Assembly (NCBI GenBank): GCA_032027085.1
Contig: JAVSMS010000001.1
Location: forward strand, 946,332 to 1,010,331
DNA: 64,000 nucleotides
Reading direction: 5' to 3'
From: Pseudorhodoplanes sp.
Lineage (GTDB): Bacteria; Pseudomonadota; Alphaproteobacteria; Rhizobiales; Xanthobacteraceae
The first letter of the stretch is position 1. Every line of letters starts with the position of its first letter. Shown piece by piece: positions 8,155 to 17,152 of the stretch. The notes under the pieces were generated by a model that worked only from the letters and a program-made list of their open reading frames with translations, was not told the origin of the DNA and made no database searches. The position numbers and the translations under genes are program-made.

Positions 8155-8297
8155 CGCCCTCTCCATTCTGGATTTGCGCTCTAACACATATAAAACACAA
8201 CACTATCCAACCGGTTGCGTGGGGACGCAAAAAGCAGGCCCAATTAACGCTATGGGCATTCGGCCGGCCCGATGGACGGCGTTCCGTGCCAATACTA

Positions 8298-8312
8298 TTA
8301 ACAATCCGCTAA
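8298..8312 (+). promoter_or_regulatory. Candidate CtrA box (TTAA-N7-CTAA)
   Basis: TTAACAATCCGCTAA lies 43 bp before the ATG of the histidine kinase. It differs at one position from the TTAA-N7-TTAA consensus of the cell-cycle regulator CtrA. The kinase belongs to the group that feeds the DivK/CtrA pathway, so feedback control is plausible. Confidence 0.4.
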
Positions 8313-8354
8313 CATGCCGCAGCCCCGTTTAGGCTGTCGATTAAAGTAACCTCC

Positions 8355-11336
8355 ATGCGCGAAAACGCGTTTCCGTGGCGTCTTCTGAGCGAGCCGGCGC
8401 TCGCCGTTCACGCGACCGGCGCGCGTCCCGCCTGGCTGTGGAGCACGGACGGGCGGCGGCTGCTTTGGGCCAATCCCGGCGGCGCCCTGATTTTCGGCGC
8501 TGACAATTGCGCGGCCGCCAGCGGACGGCATTTCGACGCCGATCATGCTGTCGCAGCGCAGATCGCCGCCATTGCAGGCAGCCTTCCGGTCAGCGGCGCC
8601 CCGCGGCTTGAGCGACTGCGCGGTTTCGCAGGGCGGTTCGGTCACAGGCTGACCTGCATCTGCGCACGCGTCTTCTGCGGGGATGAACCGGCCATTCTGG
8701 TGACCGCCGCCGAGCCGGCGGGCCCTCGTCTCTCGCTTGCGGAGCGGGTGCGCCGCCTGTTTGACGCCTGCGGCGAGCCGGTTGCGGTCTATTCCGCCAA
8801 TGGCGAGTTGCTGTTTGTCTCGTCAGACGTGCCGGCACCGATTGCAGGCGCGCCGCGATTTCCCGAGCAGGCCGTGAAGCTCGGCGACGGCGACAGTGAA
8901 GTGCGCTATGTGCGGCTGCCGCATGCCGCGCCGGCGACCGACATCCCGACGACGGCAGATGACCGGCACGCCGGCCCAACCGATCTCATCGATCTCAGTC
9001 CGATCGCGCAAGCCATCAGCGAAGCACAGAAAGCCATGGCGGTTGAGCGCGCCGCACAGACGGAGGCGGACGCTGCAGCAACGGATGAGGCGGCTGCATC
9101 CGGTGCGCGACCTGTTTCGGCGGATGCGTCCGGCGACACAGACGGCGGGCCTTCGACAGAACACACATCAACCGAACGGCGGCATCCGGTGCGGTTCGTC
9201 TGGATGATCGATGCCGACAACCGTTTCTCGATCGAGCCCGGTGATTTTCTCGAGGCCATCGGACCGAAGATGGCGGCGGAACTGAACCGGCCCTGGGTCT
9301 CCATTGCCGCCGACCTTGCGCTTGATCCCGACGGCGAGGTTGGACACGCGATCGCCTCGCGCGATACCTGGAGCGGCATCAGGATCCAGTGGCCTGTGGA
9401 CGGGAGCGACGAGCGGATCGCGGTCGAGCTTGCCGGGCTGCCAGTCTATGATCGCGACCGCAATTTCCGCGGCTATCGCGGTTTCGGCGTCTGCCGTGAT
9501 CTCGCGCGGATCGGCGCGCTGCTGGCGGAACGCCGGCAGCAGAGCGTGGCAGACGAGGCAAGCCTCCCGCCGCCCGCCGTGGAAGAGGCGCCACCCGCGG
9601 CCGACGCGGCGCCGGCCCGCCCCCCGCTCAGCCTCGTGCCGGCTTCGGAAAATGTGGTGCCGTTTCGTCCGCTGTCGAATGACAACAGATCAGCGACACT
9701 CAACGTCGTCGAGGAGAACGCCTTCCAGGAACTGGCGACGCGCCTGTCGGCACGGCTCAAAGGCGCCGATCAGGTCGCGCGCGGAGAGACAATGCCGGCC
9801 GTCAATGATGCCGAGCCGGCGCCCGCCGCGCCGAAAGCAACCGACGAGGCTGCCGAGCCGCGCCTTACCCGGCCGGCGCAACAGCAGGAGCAGACGACCA
9901 TCAAGCAGGATCGCCCGCTGCTTGATCTGTTGCCGGTCGGCGTCCTGATCTATCGCCACGAGCATTTCTTCTATGCCAATCGCGCCTTCCTGCGCTGGTC
10001 CGGGCATGACTCGGTGCAGGATTTTGCCGAAGCCGGCGGGCTCGACACGCTGTTCATCGAGCCGCAGCAGAATGACAAGGATCAGACGCTGCGCATCGCC
10101 GCGCCCGGCGAAAAAATCCCGCCGGTGACCGGCCATCTGTTCAGCATTCCCTGGGCGGATTCGACCGCCATGATGCTGGTGACGATGGAGGGCGAGAGCG
10201 AGGCGCCGGCACAGCCCGCCGCGGCCGCCGTCGCAGCCGTACCGGCGCGCGACGAATGGAAAGCGATCCTCGACATTGCCAATGACGGCGTCGTCACCTT
10301 CGACCGCGACGGACACGTCCTCACCGCCAGTGCCGGCGCCGAGCGGCTGTTCGGCTATGACAGCGGCCAGCTCATCGGATTGCCGTTCACCAATCTCTTC
10401 GCCGCCGACAGCGCCGCGCTCGCGCGCAATATTGTGGCGACCGGCGCCGGCGCGGAGAAGAGCCGCGACGTCACCGCCCGCACGCGCCGCGGCGAAACCC
10501 TGCCGCTGCAGATGTCGATTGGGCAGATCGATGCCGACGCGGGCCACTTCTGCGCGGCCTTCCAGAATCTCTCGCGCTGGAAAGCTGCCGAGCGCGAGCT
10601 GATCGCCGCGCGCAAGCAGGCGGAAGCGGCCTCATCGGCGAAATCCGATTTTCTCGCCAAGGTCAGCCACGAAATCCGCACGCCGCTCAACGCCATCATC
10701 GGATTCTCCGACGTGATGATGAATGAGCGCTTCGGCCCGATCGGCAACGAACGCTACAAGGAATATCTCAAGGACATCCACGCGTCCGGCACCCATCTGG
10801 TGTCGCTGGTGAACGACCTTCTCGATCTGTCGAAGATCGAAGCCGGCAAGCTCGATCTCGCTTTCGAGCCGGTCAATCTCAACGACCTGACGCAGCAGAC
10901 GGTGGCGATGCTGCAGCCGCAGGCGAGCCGCGAGCGCATCATCATCCGCACGGCGCTGGCGCCGGAATTGCCGCCGGTGGTCGCGGATGCGCGCTCGGTG
11001 CGGCAGATCGTGCTCAATCTTCTGTCCAACTCGATCAAGTTCACCGGCGCCGGCGGGCAGGTCATTCTCTCGACCGCGCGCACCGATCATGGCGAGGCGG
11101 TGCTGCGCGTGCGCGATACCGGCGTCGGCATGAGCGACAAGGATATTGCGACCGCGCTCGAACCGTTCCGGCAACTCGGCACCGCCGCCCGCTCGGATTC
11201 GCACGGCTCCGGTCTCGGCCTGCCGCTGACCAAGGCGCTGGTGGAGGCCAATAGCGCGCGCTTCTCGATCAAAAGCGCGGTCAATGCCGGAACCCTGGTG
11301 GAAATCGTGTTTCCGGCGGTGCGCGCCGCGGAATAG
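8355..11336 (+). CDS. PAS-domain sensor histidine kinase, PdhS/PleC-DivJ type
   Basis: A 993-residue histidine kinase. No membrane helix is obvious, so it is probably cytosolic. The first half has weakly conserved sensor segments separated by Ala/Pro/Glu-rich linkers (about 205-275 and 395-525). A PAS-like segment starts near 527 (LLDLLPVGVLIYRHEHFFY) and a clear PAS domain near 635 (ILDIANDGVVTFDRDGHVL). The phosphorylated His is His772 in FLAKVSHEIRTPLNAIIGFS, followed by the ERFGPIGNERYKEYLKDIHA segment characteristic of the PleC/DivJ/PdhS group. The ATPase domain has the N box (NLLSNSIKF, about 887), DTGVGM (about 920) and GSGLGLPL. The expected partner is a DivK-like regulator, not present nearby. 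Size and layout resemble Brucella PdhS, but orthology needs a tree. Confidence 0.85.
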   Translation: MRENAFPWRLLSEPALAVHATGARPAWLWSTDGRRLLWANPGGALIFGADNCAAASGRHFDADHAVAAQIAAIAGSLPVSGAPRLERLRGFAGRFGHRLTCICARVFCGDEPAILVTAAEPAGPRLSLAERVRRLFDACGEPVAVYSANGELLFVSSDVPAPIAGAPRFPEQAVKLGDGDSEVRYVRLPHAAPATDIPTTADDRHAGPTDLIDLSPIAQAISEAQKAMAVERAAQTEADAAATDEAAASGARPVSADASGDTDGGPSTEHTSTERRHPVRFVWMIDADNRFSIEPGDFLEAIGPKMAAELNRPWVSIAADLALDPDGEVGHAIASRDTWSGIRIQWPVDGSDERIAVELAGLPVYDRDRNFRGYRGFGVCRDLARIGALLAERRQQSVADEASLPPPAVEEAPPAADAAPARPPLSLVPASENVVPFRPLSNDNRSATLNVVEENAFQELATRLSARLKGADQVARGETMPAVNDAEPAPAAPKATDEAAEPRLTRPAQQQEQTTIKQDRPLLDLLPVGVLIYRHEHFFYANRAFLRWSGHDSVQDFAEAGGLDTLFIEPQQNDKDQTLRIAAPGEKIPPVTGHLFSIPWADSTAMMLVTMEGESEAPAQPAAAAVAAVPARDEWKAILDIANDGVVTFDRDGHVLTASAGAERLFGYDSGQLIGLPFTNLFAADSAALARNIVATGAGAEKSRDVTARTRRGETLPLQMSIGQIDADAGHFCAAFQNLSRWKAAERELIAARKQAEAASSAKSDFLAKVSHEIRTPLNAIIGFSDVMMNERFGPIGNERYKEYLKDIHASGTHLVSLVNDLLDLSKIEAGKLDLAFEPVNLNDLTQQTVAMLQPQASRERIIIRTALAPELPPVVADARSVRQIVLNLLSNSIKFTGAGGQVILSTARTDHGEAVLRVRDTGVGMSDKDIATALEPFRQLGTAARSDSHGSGLGLPLTKALVEANSARFSIKSAVNAGTLVEIVFPAVRAAE

Positions 11337-11382
11337 GTGCAGCGAGCGGCTGACTTTCGCCACCTTCACCGCTAGCATGGGA

Positions 11383-11453
11383 GTGCGGTGGTGCGGACAT
11401 TCGCTCCATGCTCGCGGCGAGTCATGTGAGCGAATGTCCGAACAAAACCACAC
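11383..11453. repeat. Inverted repeat 1 before DUF1194 gene
   Basis: Left arm 11383-11406 and right arm 11428-11453 share a perfect 13-bp core (CGGACATTCGCTC against GAGCGAATGTCCG), with weaker pairing outside. Related hairpins with GAGCGAATTTCCGAACC-like arms lie at 44375-44429. Confidence 0.75.
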
Positions 11454-11468
11454 TAGAATCAAGGCCTG

Positions 11469-11543
11469 CTAGTGTCCTTCGATTCCGAAGTTCGCTCCAG
11501 AGCAGGCTGCAACCTCTTGCGAACTTCGGAATCGGGACACTAG
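11469..11543. repeat. Inverted repeat 2 before DUF1194 gene
   Basis: Left arm 11469-11494 and right arm 11519-11543 are inverted copies (CTAGTGTCC...GATTCCGAAGTTCGC), differing by two extra bases in the left arm. The right arm ends four bases before the ATG of the DUF1194 gene, so it may affect translation. The CTAGTGTC start recurs at 44288. Confidence 0.8.
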
Positions 11544-11546
11544 CTG

Positions 11547-12299
11547 ATGCGTAAGCTCGCTCTCGCGATCCTGGTTTCAGTTGCCATCGCGGCGTTCTCG
11601 CTGCCGGCCCGCGCGGGCGAAGCCGTGGACCTGTTGCTGGTGCTGGCCGCCGACGTATCGCGTTCCGTCGACCAGCCGAAATTCCAGTTGCAGCGGGACG
11701 GCTATGCGGCGGCGATTTCCGATCCGCGCGTGCTCGAAGCGATCTCGGCCGGCGTGCATCGGCGCATCGCCATCTGCTTCGTCGAATGGTCCGGCATCGG
11801 CGCGCAGAAACTCGTGATCGACTGGATGATGATCGACGGGCCGGAGGCGGCGAAGAAATTCGCCGACGCCATCGTGGAAGCGCCGCGCTCTTTCGCCGAC
11901 CGCACCTCGATTTCCGCCGGAATCGAATTTGCCATGTCGCAGCTTGCCCGCGCGCCGTTCGAAAGCGCGCGCCGTGCCATCGATGTCTCCGGCGACGGCA
12001 CCAACAATTCCGGACGCGACGTCGTCAATGTGCGCGACGAAGCGGTAGCGCAAGGCATCACCATCAACGGGCTCACCATTCTCAGCGAGCGGCCGCTCGC
12101 CTGGAATCCCGAACACACCAACCCGCCCGGCGGGCTGCCACATTACTATCGCGAGAATGTCATCGGCGGACCGGGCGCCTTCGTGATCGTTGCGGAGAAT
12201 TTCCACTCCTTTGGCGAGGCGCTGATCAACAAGCTGGTCGCCGAGATCGCCGCGCAGCCGGCGCCCGCCTCAACCACCGGTCTCGCCCGCGCCGACTGA
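11547..12299 (+). CDS. DUF1194 (von Willebrand A-like) secreted protein
   Basis: A 250-residue exported protein of the DUF1194 family, which has a von Willebrand factor A fold. A signal peptide (residues 1-23, ending PARAGEA) is followed by VDLLLVLAADVSRSVD, which carries the DxSxS metal-ion site (MIDAS) with conserved Asp and Ser. Later motifs are VEWSGIGAQKLVIDW, FADRTSISAGIEFAM and IDVSGDGTNNSGRD, all typical. Such proteins are predicted to bind a protein or peptide ligand through a divalent cation; no function is established. The start codon lies just after a large inverted repeat and lacks a good ribosome site, so expression may depend on that hairpin. The next gene starts 210 bp downstream under its own control. 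Confidence 0.9.
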   Translation: MRKLALAILVSVAIAAFSLPARAGEAVDLLLVLAADVSRSVDQPKFQLQRDGYAAAISDPRVLEAISAGVHRRIAICFVEWSGIGAQKLVIDWMMIDGPEAAKKFADAIVEAPRSFADRTSISAGIEFAMSQLARAPFESARRAIDVSGDGTNNSGRDVVNVRDEAVAQGITINGLTILSERPLAWNPEHTNPPGGLPHYYRENVIGGPGAFVIVAENFHSFGEALINKLVAEIAAQPAPASTTGLARAD

Positions 12300-12410
12300 G
12301 ACATTTTGCTGCAAGGCCGCGGCGCGGCTCGCAAATTTTCGGACACGGCAATCTGCGTGTCGGCTCAGCAGGCAAGCGCGCATTTTCGAGTCGTTCCAGA
12401 CTGCAGCAGT

Positions 12411-12427
12411 CTAGAAACGTTCCAAGG
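12411..12427 (+). promoter_or_regulatory. Candidate iron control element (Irr box)
   Basis: TCTAGAAACGTTCCAAG matches the alphaproteobacterial ICE pattern TTTAGAA-N3-TTCTAAA (from memory) at 11 of 14 fixed positions. It lies 83 bp before the start of the ferric-iron binding protein gene. Irr bound in a promoter usually represses or activates genes according to iron and heme status. Confidence 0.5.
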
Positions 12428-12509
12428 TATTGATCCAGCACAGGAATTTATCTTGACCGGCCGCTGTCTCTCTCCATACGAGCAGTGTGTCCAGAGGGAG
12501 CGCATATCC

Positions 12510-13538
12510 ATGGCAGCCGTCACCTTCCGCGCGCTTGCGCGCATTTCCGTTGCAACCCTGATCGTCGCCGCCGGTGCCGGCGGCGCTGCCGCCCAGGGTG
12601 AGGTCAATGTCTATACCTACCGTGAGCAGAAGCTGGTCCAGCCGCTCTTCGATGCCTTCACCAAGGACACCGGCATCAAGGTGAACATGGTGTCCGCCTC
12701 GTCCGGCCTCGAGCAGCGCATCAAGACCGAAGGCGCCAACAGCCCCGCCGACGTGCTGCTCACCGTCGATATCGGCCGCCTGGAAGACGCCGTGCAGGCG
12801 GGCATCACCCAGCCGATCAAGTCCGACGTCGTCGAGAAGGCGGTGCCTGCGCAATATCGCGATGCGGAGGGCCATTGGATCGGCGTGTCGATGCGCGCGC
12901 GCGTCGTCTATGCCGCCAAGGACCGCGTGAAGCAGGACGCGATCACCTATGAGGAACTCGCCGATCCGAAATGGAAGGGCAAGATCTGCATCCGCTCCGG
13001 CCAGCATATCTATAACAACGCGCTGTTTGCGGCGATGATCGCCAAGCACGGCGAGGCCAAGACCGAGGAATGGCTGAAGGGCCTGAAAGCCAATCTGGCG
13101 CAGAAGCCGTCCGGCGGCGACCGCGAGCAGGCGCGCGACGTGGCGGCCGGCAAATGCGACATCGGCATCGGCAACACCTATTACTGGGCGCTGATGCTCA
13201 ACAATCCGCAGCAGAAGGCCTGGGCCGACGCCACCAAGGTGATCCTGCCGACCTTCAAGGACGGCGGCACGCATGTGAATGTCTCCGGCGTGGTGCTCGC
13301 CAAGCATGCGCCGCACAAGGCCGAAGCCATGAAGCTGATCGAGTGGCTGGTCGGCGACAAGGCGCAGCACATGTATGCCGACAGCAATTTCGAATATCCG
13401 GTGAAGGCCGGCATCGAGATCAACAAGACCATCGCCGGCTACGGCAAGCTCAAGCCCGACCCCATGCCGATGGACAAAATCGCGCAGAACAAGAAGGCCG
13501 CCGCCAATCTGGTCGACAAGGTGGGGTTTGATAACTGA
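12510..13538 (+). CDS. Ferric iron ABC transporter substrate-binding protein (FbpA/FutA type)
   Basis: A periplasmic Fe(3+)-binding protein of 342 residues. The signal peptide ends GGAAAQ (about residue 29). The mature start, GEVNVYTYREQKLVQPLFDAF, supplies family tyrosines, and the C-lobe has IGIGNTYYWAL with the tandem Tyr pair that coordinates iron in FutA/FbpA. WADATKVILPTFKDGGTHVN is typical of the FutA branch. Start at the ATG preceded by AGAGGGAG; upstream in-frame sequence lacks a signal peptide. It is followed after 133 bp by the permease gene. A candidate Irr box lies upstream. No FbpC-type ATPase follows, so the ATPase must be encoded elsewhere. Confidence 0.92.
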   Translation: MAAVTFRALARISVATLIVAAGAGGAAAQGEVNVYTYREQKLVQPLFDAFTKDTGIKVNMVSASSGLEQRIKTEGANSPADVLLTVDIGRLEDAVQAGITQPIKSDVVEKAVPAQYRDAEGHWIGVSMRARVVYAAKDRVKQDAITYEELADPKWKGKICIRSGQHIYNNALFAAMIAKHGEAKTEEWLKGLKANLAQKPSGGDREQARDVAAGKCDIGIGNTYYWALMLNNPQQKAWADATKVILPTFKDGGTHVNVSGVVLAKHAPHKAEAMKLIEWLVGDKAQHMYADSNFEYPVKAGIEINKTIAGYGKLKPDPMPMDKIAQNKKAAANLVDKVGFDN

Positions 13539-13559
13539 CCGCTCACTTGTGTTTGTGTC

Positions 13560-13655
13560 GTCCCGGCCAAGCGAGTGCAACGAGCGCGAGCCGGACCCAT
13601 AAACACCAACATTGAGATCGGCGGGCATGGGTCCCCGCTTTCGCGGGGACGACCG
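13560..13655. repeat. Dispersed intergenic repeat between iron-transport genes
   Basis: The stretch starts CGTCCCGGCCAAGCGAG and ends with a perfect hairpin, GTCCCCGC-TTTC-GCGGGGAC (13631-13650), followed by GACC. Elements with this wording are common between genes in Bradyrhizobium-like genomes (from memory). It may reduce read-through from the binding protein into the permease, but has no T-run. Confidence 0.6.
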
Positions 13656-13671
13656 GAGTGAAGTAGCAGAT

Positions 13672-15381
13672 ATGACCTCCGCCACAACGACCAGCGAAAT
13701 ATTCCGGGCGCCGCGCCGTCTGCTGCGGCGCTCGCATGTTTTTGCGACTTTGTTCGTGGTGCTGCTCGCCGTCGTGATGCTGGCGCCGCTGGTCAGCCTC
13801 GGCGCCATCGCACGGCAGGGGGATGCCGACATCTGGCCGCATCTGGCGGCTTACGTTCTGCCGAGAGCGATTGTCGACACCTCACTGCTGCTCGCCGGCG
13901 TCGCGGCGCTGACCGCCGTGATCGGCATCGGCACCGCCTGGCTCGTCACCACCTATCATTTTCCCGGCCGCGACGCGCTCTGCTGGCTGCTGCCGCTGCC
14001 GCTCGCCTTCCCGACCTATATCGTCGCCTATGTCTATGTCGATATTCTCGACTCCGCCGGCCCGGTGCAGTCGCTGTATCGCGCGCTGTTCGGTTACGAG
14101 ACCGCCGCGCAATACTGGTTTCCGCCGATCCGCTCGATCGGCGGCGCCATCCTCGTGATGGGCCTCGTGCTCTATCCTTATGTGTTCCTCGCCGCGCGCG
14201 CGATGTTCCAGACGCAAAGCGCCTCGCTGATCGAAGTCGGGCGCACGCTCGGCGCTTCGCGCTGGATGCTGGCGCGGCATGTGGCGCTGCCGCTGGCGCG
14301 CCCGGCGCTCGCGGTCGGTCTGTCGCTCGCCCTGCTGGAGACGCTGAACGATATCGGCGCCAGCGAATATCTCGGCGTGCAGACGATGACCCTCTCCGTC
14401 TTCACTACCTGGATCAACCGCTCGAGCCTGCCCGGCGCGGCGCAGATCGCCTGCGTGATGCTGATCGCGATCGTCGCGCTGATGGTGCTGGAACGGTATG
14501 GCCGAAGACATCGCCGCTTCATCGTTTCGAGTCGCAACAGCCGCATCGCCCAGCGCATCCCGCTGAAAGGCCGCGCCGGTTTCGCCGCCTTTGCGCTCTG
14601 TATCCTGCCGGTGCTGCTCGGTTTCGCTCTTCCCGCCGCCGTGCTGCTGCTGGAGGTGATCCGCCGCGGCCTCCTGATCGGTTTCGACCCGGACCTGTTC
14701 GGCCACACGCTCACCACCGTGTCACTCTCGGCCGCCGCCACCGTCATTGCCATCGTGCTGGGGCTGGCCGCCGCGATCTGCGTGCGGATGGCCAAGACGC
14801 ATCTCGCAAGCTTCGCCATCGTGGTGGCCGGTCTCGGCTATGCGGTGCCCGGCACCGTGCTGGCGCTCGGCCTGATGACGCCGCTTGTCTCCATCGACGA
14901 GACGCTGAATGCGCTGGCGCGCGCGCTGGGTGCGCCGCATATGGGGCTGATCCTCGCCGGCTCCAGCGCGGCGCTGATCATCGCCTATGTGCTGCGCTTC
15001 CTGACGATCGCCACGGGCTCGGCGCAGGCAGGGCTGGCGCGCATCCCGCACCAGATGGACGACGTTGCCCGCACGCTCGGTGAAAAACCTGCGGGCGTGG
15101 CCCGCCTGATCCATCTGCCGCTGTCGCGCGCGACGCTCGGCGGCGCGGCGCTGCTCGTATTCGTCGACTGCCTGAAGGAATTGCCGGCGACGCTCTTGCT
15201 GCGGCCGCTCAATGTCGAGACGCTGTCGACCTACATCTATCAGTTCGCCACGCGCGGCAATTTCGAGGAAGGCTCGCTGGCGGCATTGATCATCGTCGCC
15301 GTCGGCATCCTGCCGGTGATCCACCTCACCCGTTTCGCCGACATCGCGCCGGCACCGGTGGCGAGTTCGACCGGGCGGTAA
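13672..15381 (+). CDS. Ferric iron ABC transporter permease (FbpB/SfuB type)
   Basis: A 569-residue inner-membrane permease with two fused permease halves and about twelve helices, as in FbpB/SfuB/HitB. Each half has the EAA-type loop: EVGRTLGASRWMLARHVALP near residue 190 and DVARTLGEKPAGVARLIHLP near 470. Typical membrane segments include LLLAGVAALTAVIGIGTAWL and LGYAVPGTVLALGLMTPL. It should carry Fe(3+) delivered by the preceding binding protein. The ATG was chosen 133 bp after that gene, with GGAG upstream. The matching ATPase is missing at this locus, since the next gene is unrelated. Confidence 0.92.
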   Translation: MTSATTTSEIFRAPRRLLRRSHVFATLFVVLLAVVMLAPLVSLGAIARQGDADIWPHLAAYVLPRAIVDTSLLLAGVAALTAVIGIGTAWLVTTYHFPGRDALCWLLPLPLAFPTYIVAYVYVDILDSAGPVQSLYRALFGYETAAQYWFPPIRSIGGAILVMGLVLYPYVFLAARAMFQTQSASLIEVGRTLGASRWMLARHVALPLARPALAVGLSLALLETLNDIGASEYLGVQTMTLSVFTTWINRSSLPGAAQIACVMLIAIVALMVLERYGRRHRRFIVSSRNSRIAQRIPLKGRAGFAAFALCILPVLLGFALPAAVLLLEVIRRGLLIGFDPDLFGHTLTTVSLSAAATVIAIVLGLAAAICVRMAKTHLASFAIVVAGLGYAVPGTVLALGLMTPLVSIDETLNALARALGAPHMGLILAGSSAALIIAYVLRFLTIATGSAQAGLARIPHQMDDVARTLGEKPAGVARLIHLPLSRATLGGAALLVFVDCLKELPATLLLRPLNVETLSTYIYQFATRGNFEEGSLAALIIVAVGILPVIHLTRFADIAPAPVASSTGR

Positions 15382-15476
15382 TCCTTCGCGGCGCAGAGCG
15401 GACGCAAAACCCGTTGCGGAACCGCCCTGCCCCTGTATCCTTGGCTCAGCTAAGCAGGACCCGGGGATGCGTTTTA

Positions 15477-15875
15477 ATGGCGGCATCTGAGCAAGCGGCG
15501 ACGGCGCAACATCTCCCGTGGTTCATCACCGCGCCCGGGCAGACAGACATCCTGTTCGTCATCACGGCCATTCTGGTCGTCGGCACCGTTGCGATACTGG
15601 GCGTGATGTTCTTCTGGCTGCATTCGCTTCCGGAGCGGCTCGGACACAAGAAGCTGCAATTCGAGATCGTGGCGGTGCTCGGCTTGCTCTCCCTGTTCAC
15701 GCATAATCACCTGTTCTGGGTGATCGGCCTGTTGCTGGCGCTGATCGAACTGCCTGACTTCATGACGCCCTGGCGGCGCATGGCGGGCGCGCTCGAAAAG
15801 CTGGCGGGTACGCCGCCACCGGCGGAAGAGCAGGACGAGGCCAAGGCGGCCAAAAGATCCGGACCGGCCGGTTAA
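15477..15875 (+). CDS. Small inner-membrane protein paired with an HlyD-type protein
   Basis: A 132-residue protein with two or three hydrophobic helices (ILFVITAILVVGTVAILGVMFF and FEIVAVLGLLSLFTHNHLFW), then an amphipathic part and a charged tail. I do not recognise a named domain with certainty. It is the first gene of a two-gene unit; three bases separate it from the HlyD-like gene. In enterobacteria small membrane proteins such as YibI/YiaW are paired with HlyD-like YibH/YiaV proteins, and this pair has the same plan. The ATG at 15477 is used; the open frame continues upstream to 15414 without a better start. Function unknown. Confidence 0.75.
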   Translation: MAASEQAATAQHLPWFITAPGQTDILFVITAILVVGTVAILGVMFFWLHSLPERLGHKKLQFEIVAVLGLLSLFTHNHLFWVIGLLLALIELPDFMTPWRRMAGALEKLAGTPPPAEEQDEAKAAKRSGPAG

Positions 15876-15878
15876 GCG

Positions 15879-17108
15879 ATGCTCGAAATTGTCCTGTGTT
15901 CGCTCGTCACCATCCTTCCGGACTATCTTTTCCGCCGCTACGTGCAGGGAAAACGCATCGGCAAGGAGATCACGATCTATTCGGTATGGTATGAGCTTCG
16001 CTACGGCCTCACGGGATGCCTGATGCTCACCGTGCTGCTGATCACCATCATCTTCTACTATCATCCCTCAACAAAGTCGGTGACGGCGTCCTTCCGCGCC
16101 ATCCCGATCCTGCCCGAGACCAACGGGCGGGTGAGCGAAATCTTTGTGAGTTTGACCGATACGGTCGAACAGGGCCAACCCATCTTCAAACTTGACAGCA
16201 GCACGCAGGAAGCCGCCGTCGAGGTGGCGCGGCGGCGGATCGCGGAAGTCGAGGCAAACATCCTGGTTTCGCGAGCCGACCTTGCCGCCGCCGAAGCGCA
16301 GATCCAGCAGGCCAGGAGCTCCGAACAGCAGGCGCTCGACGAATTGCGCACCAAACAGGAGCTGGCGCGGCGCAATCCGGGAATCGTTGCGACCCGCGAG
16401 ATCGAGCAACTGCAAGTGCTTGCCGACGGCCGAAGGGCGCAGGTGACCGCGGCCGAGGCCGCAAGGCAGGCGGCAGAGACCCGGCTCACCACGCTGTTGC
16501 CAGCACAGAAGGCGACTGCGCAGGCCACGCTCGAACAGGCCGAGAACGACCTGAGAAAAACCACCGTCTATGCCGGCGTCAGCGGCCATGTCGAGCAGTT
16601 CTCACTGCGCGTTGGCGACGTCGTCAATCCGCTGATGCGGCCCGCCGGCGTCCTGATCCCGGCCGGCGGCGGACGACAAGCATTGCTGGCCGGCTTCGGA
16701 CAGATCGAGTCACAAGTGATCAAGGTGGGTCTGGCAGCCGAGGCTACCTGCATTTCCAAGCCGCTGACCATCATCCCGATGGTCGTGACCGACGTTCAGG
16801 ATTTCATCGCCGCCGGCCAGGTGCGTGCGGGCGAGCAGCTGATCGATGTCCAGTCTGTCCGGCAGCCGGGAACGATCCTGGTCTACCTTGCGCCACTCTT
16901 CAAGGGAGCGCTCGACGGCGTCACACCCGGCAGCTCCTGCATCGCCAATGTCTACACCAGCAATCACGATCGTCTGGCGAAGGGCAATGTCGGTGTCCTG
17001 CACGGCTTCTTCCTGCATGCGGTCGATGCGGTCGCGCTTGTTCACGCCTTGATATTGCGCGCACAGGCGCTGCTGCTTCCCGTGAGGGTGCTGGTCGGCG
17101 GCCACTAG
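15879..17108 (+). CDS. HlyD-family membrane fusion (periplasmic adaptor) protein
   Basis: A 409-residue inner-membrane adaptor. A transmembrane helix (about 47-62, LMLTVLLITIIFYY) is followed by a barrel-sandwich half (AIPILPETNGRVSEIFVSLT), a long alpha hairpin (about 100-225, rich in Ala, Glu and Gln), and the return half (TVYAGVSGHVEQFSLRVGD). A second hydrophobic stretch sits at the extreme C-terminus, which is unusual for HlyD proteins. No ABC or MFS pump partner follows; the small membrane protein before it is the only partner visible. Proteins of the EmrA/YibH branch can work with pumps encoded elsewhere. The substrate is unknown. Confidence 0.85.
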   Translation: MLEIVLCSLVTILPDYLFRRYVQGKRIGKEITIYSVWYELRYGLTGCLMLTVLLITIIFYYHPSTKSVTASFRAIPILPETNGRVSEIFVSLTDTVEQGQPIFKLDSSTQEAAVEVARRRIAEVEANILVSRADLAAAEAQIQQARSSEQQALDELRTKQELARRNPGIVATREIEQLQVLADGRRAQVTAAEAARQAAETRLTTLLPAQKATAQATLEQAENDLRKTTVYAGVSGHVEQFSLRVGDVVNPLMRPAGVLIPAGGGRQALLAGFGQIESQVIKVGLAAEATCISKPLTIIPMVVTDVQDFIAAGQVRAGEQLIDVQSVRQPGTILVYLAPLFKGALDGVTPGSSCIANVYTSNHDRLAKGNVGVLHGFFLHAVDAVALVHALILRAQALLLPVRVLVGGH

Positions 17109-17152
17109 GCGCGCACGAATGAGAGGGAATGAGCGCAGCGCCTCGAAGCGCC

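Noticed and set aside
11383-11543. CRISPR-like repeat array
   Set aside because: The structure consists of two single hairpins, not several direct repeats with unique spacers of equal length, and no cas gene is near.
12411-13832. A 473-codon antisense frame over the iron-binding protein gene
   Set aside because: The sense gene is clear, with signal peptide and tyrosine motifs. The antisense frame crosses into the repeat and the next gene and has no domain.
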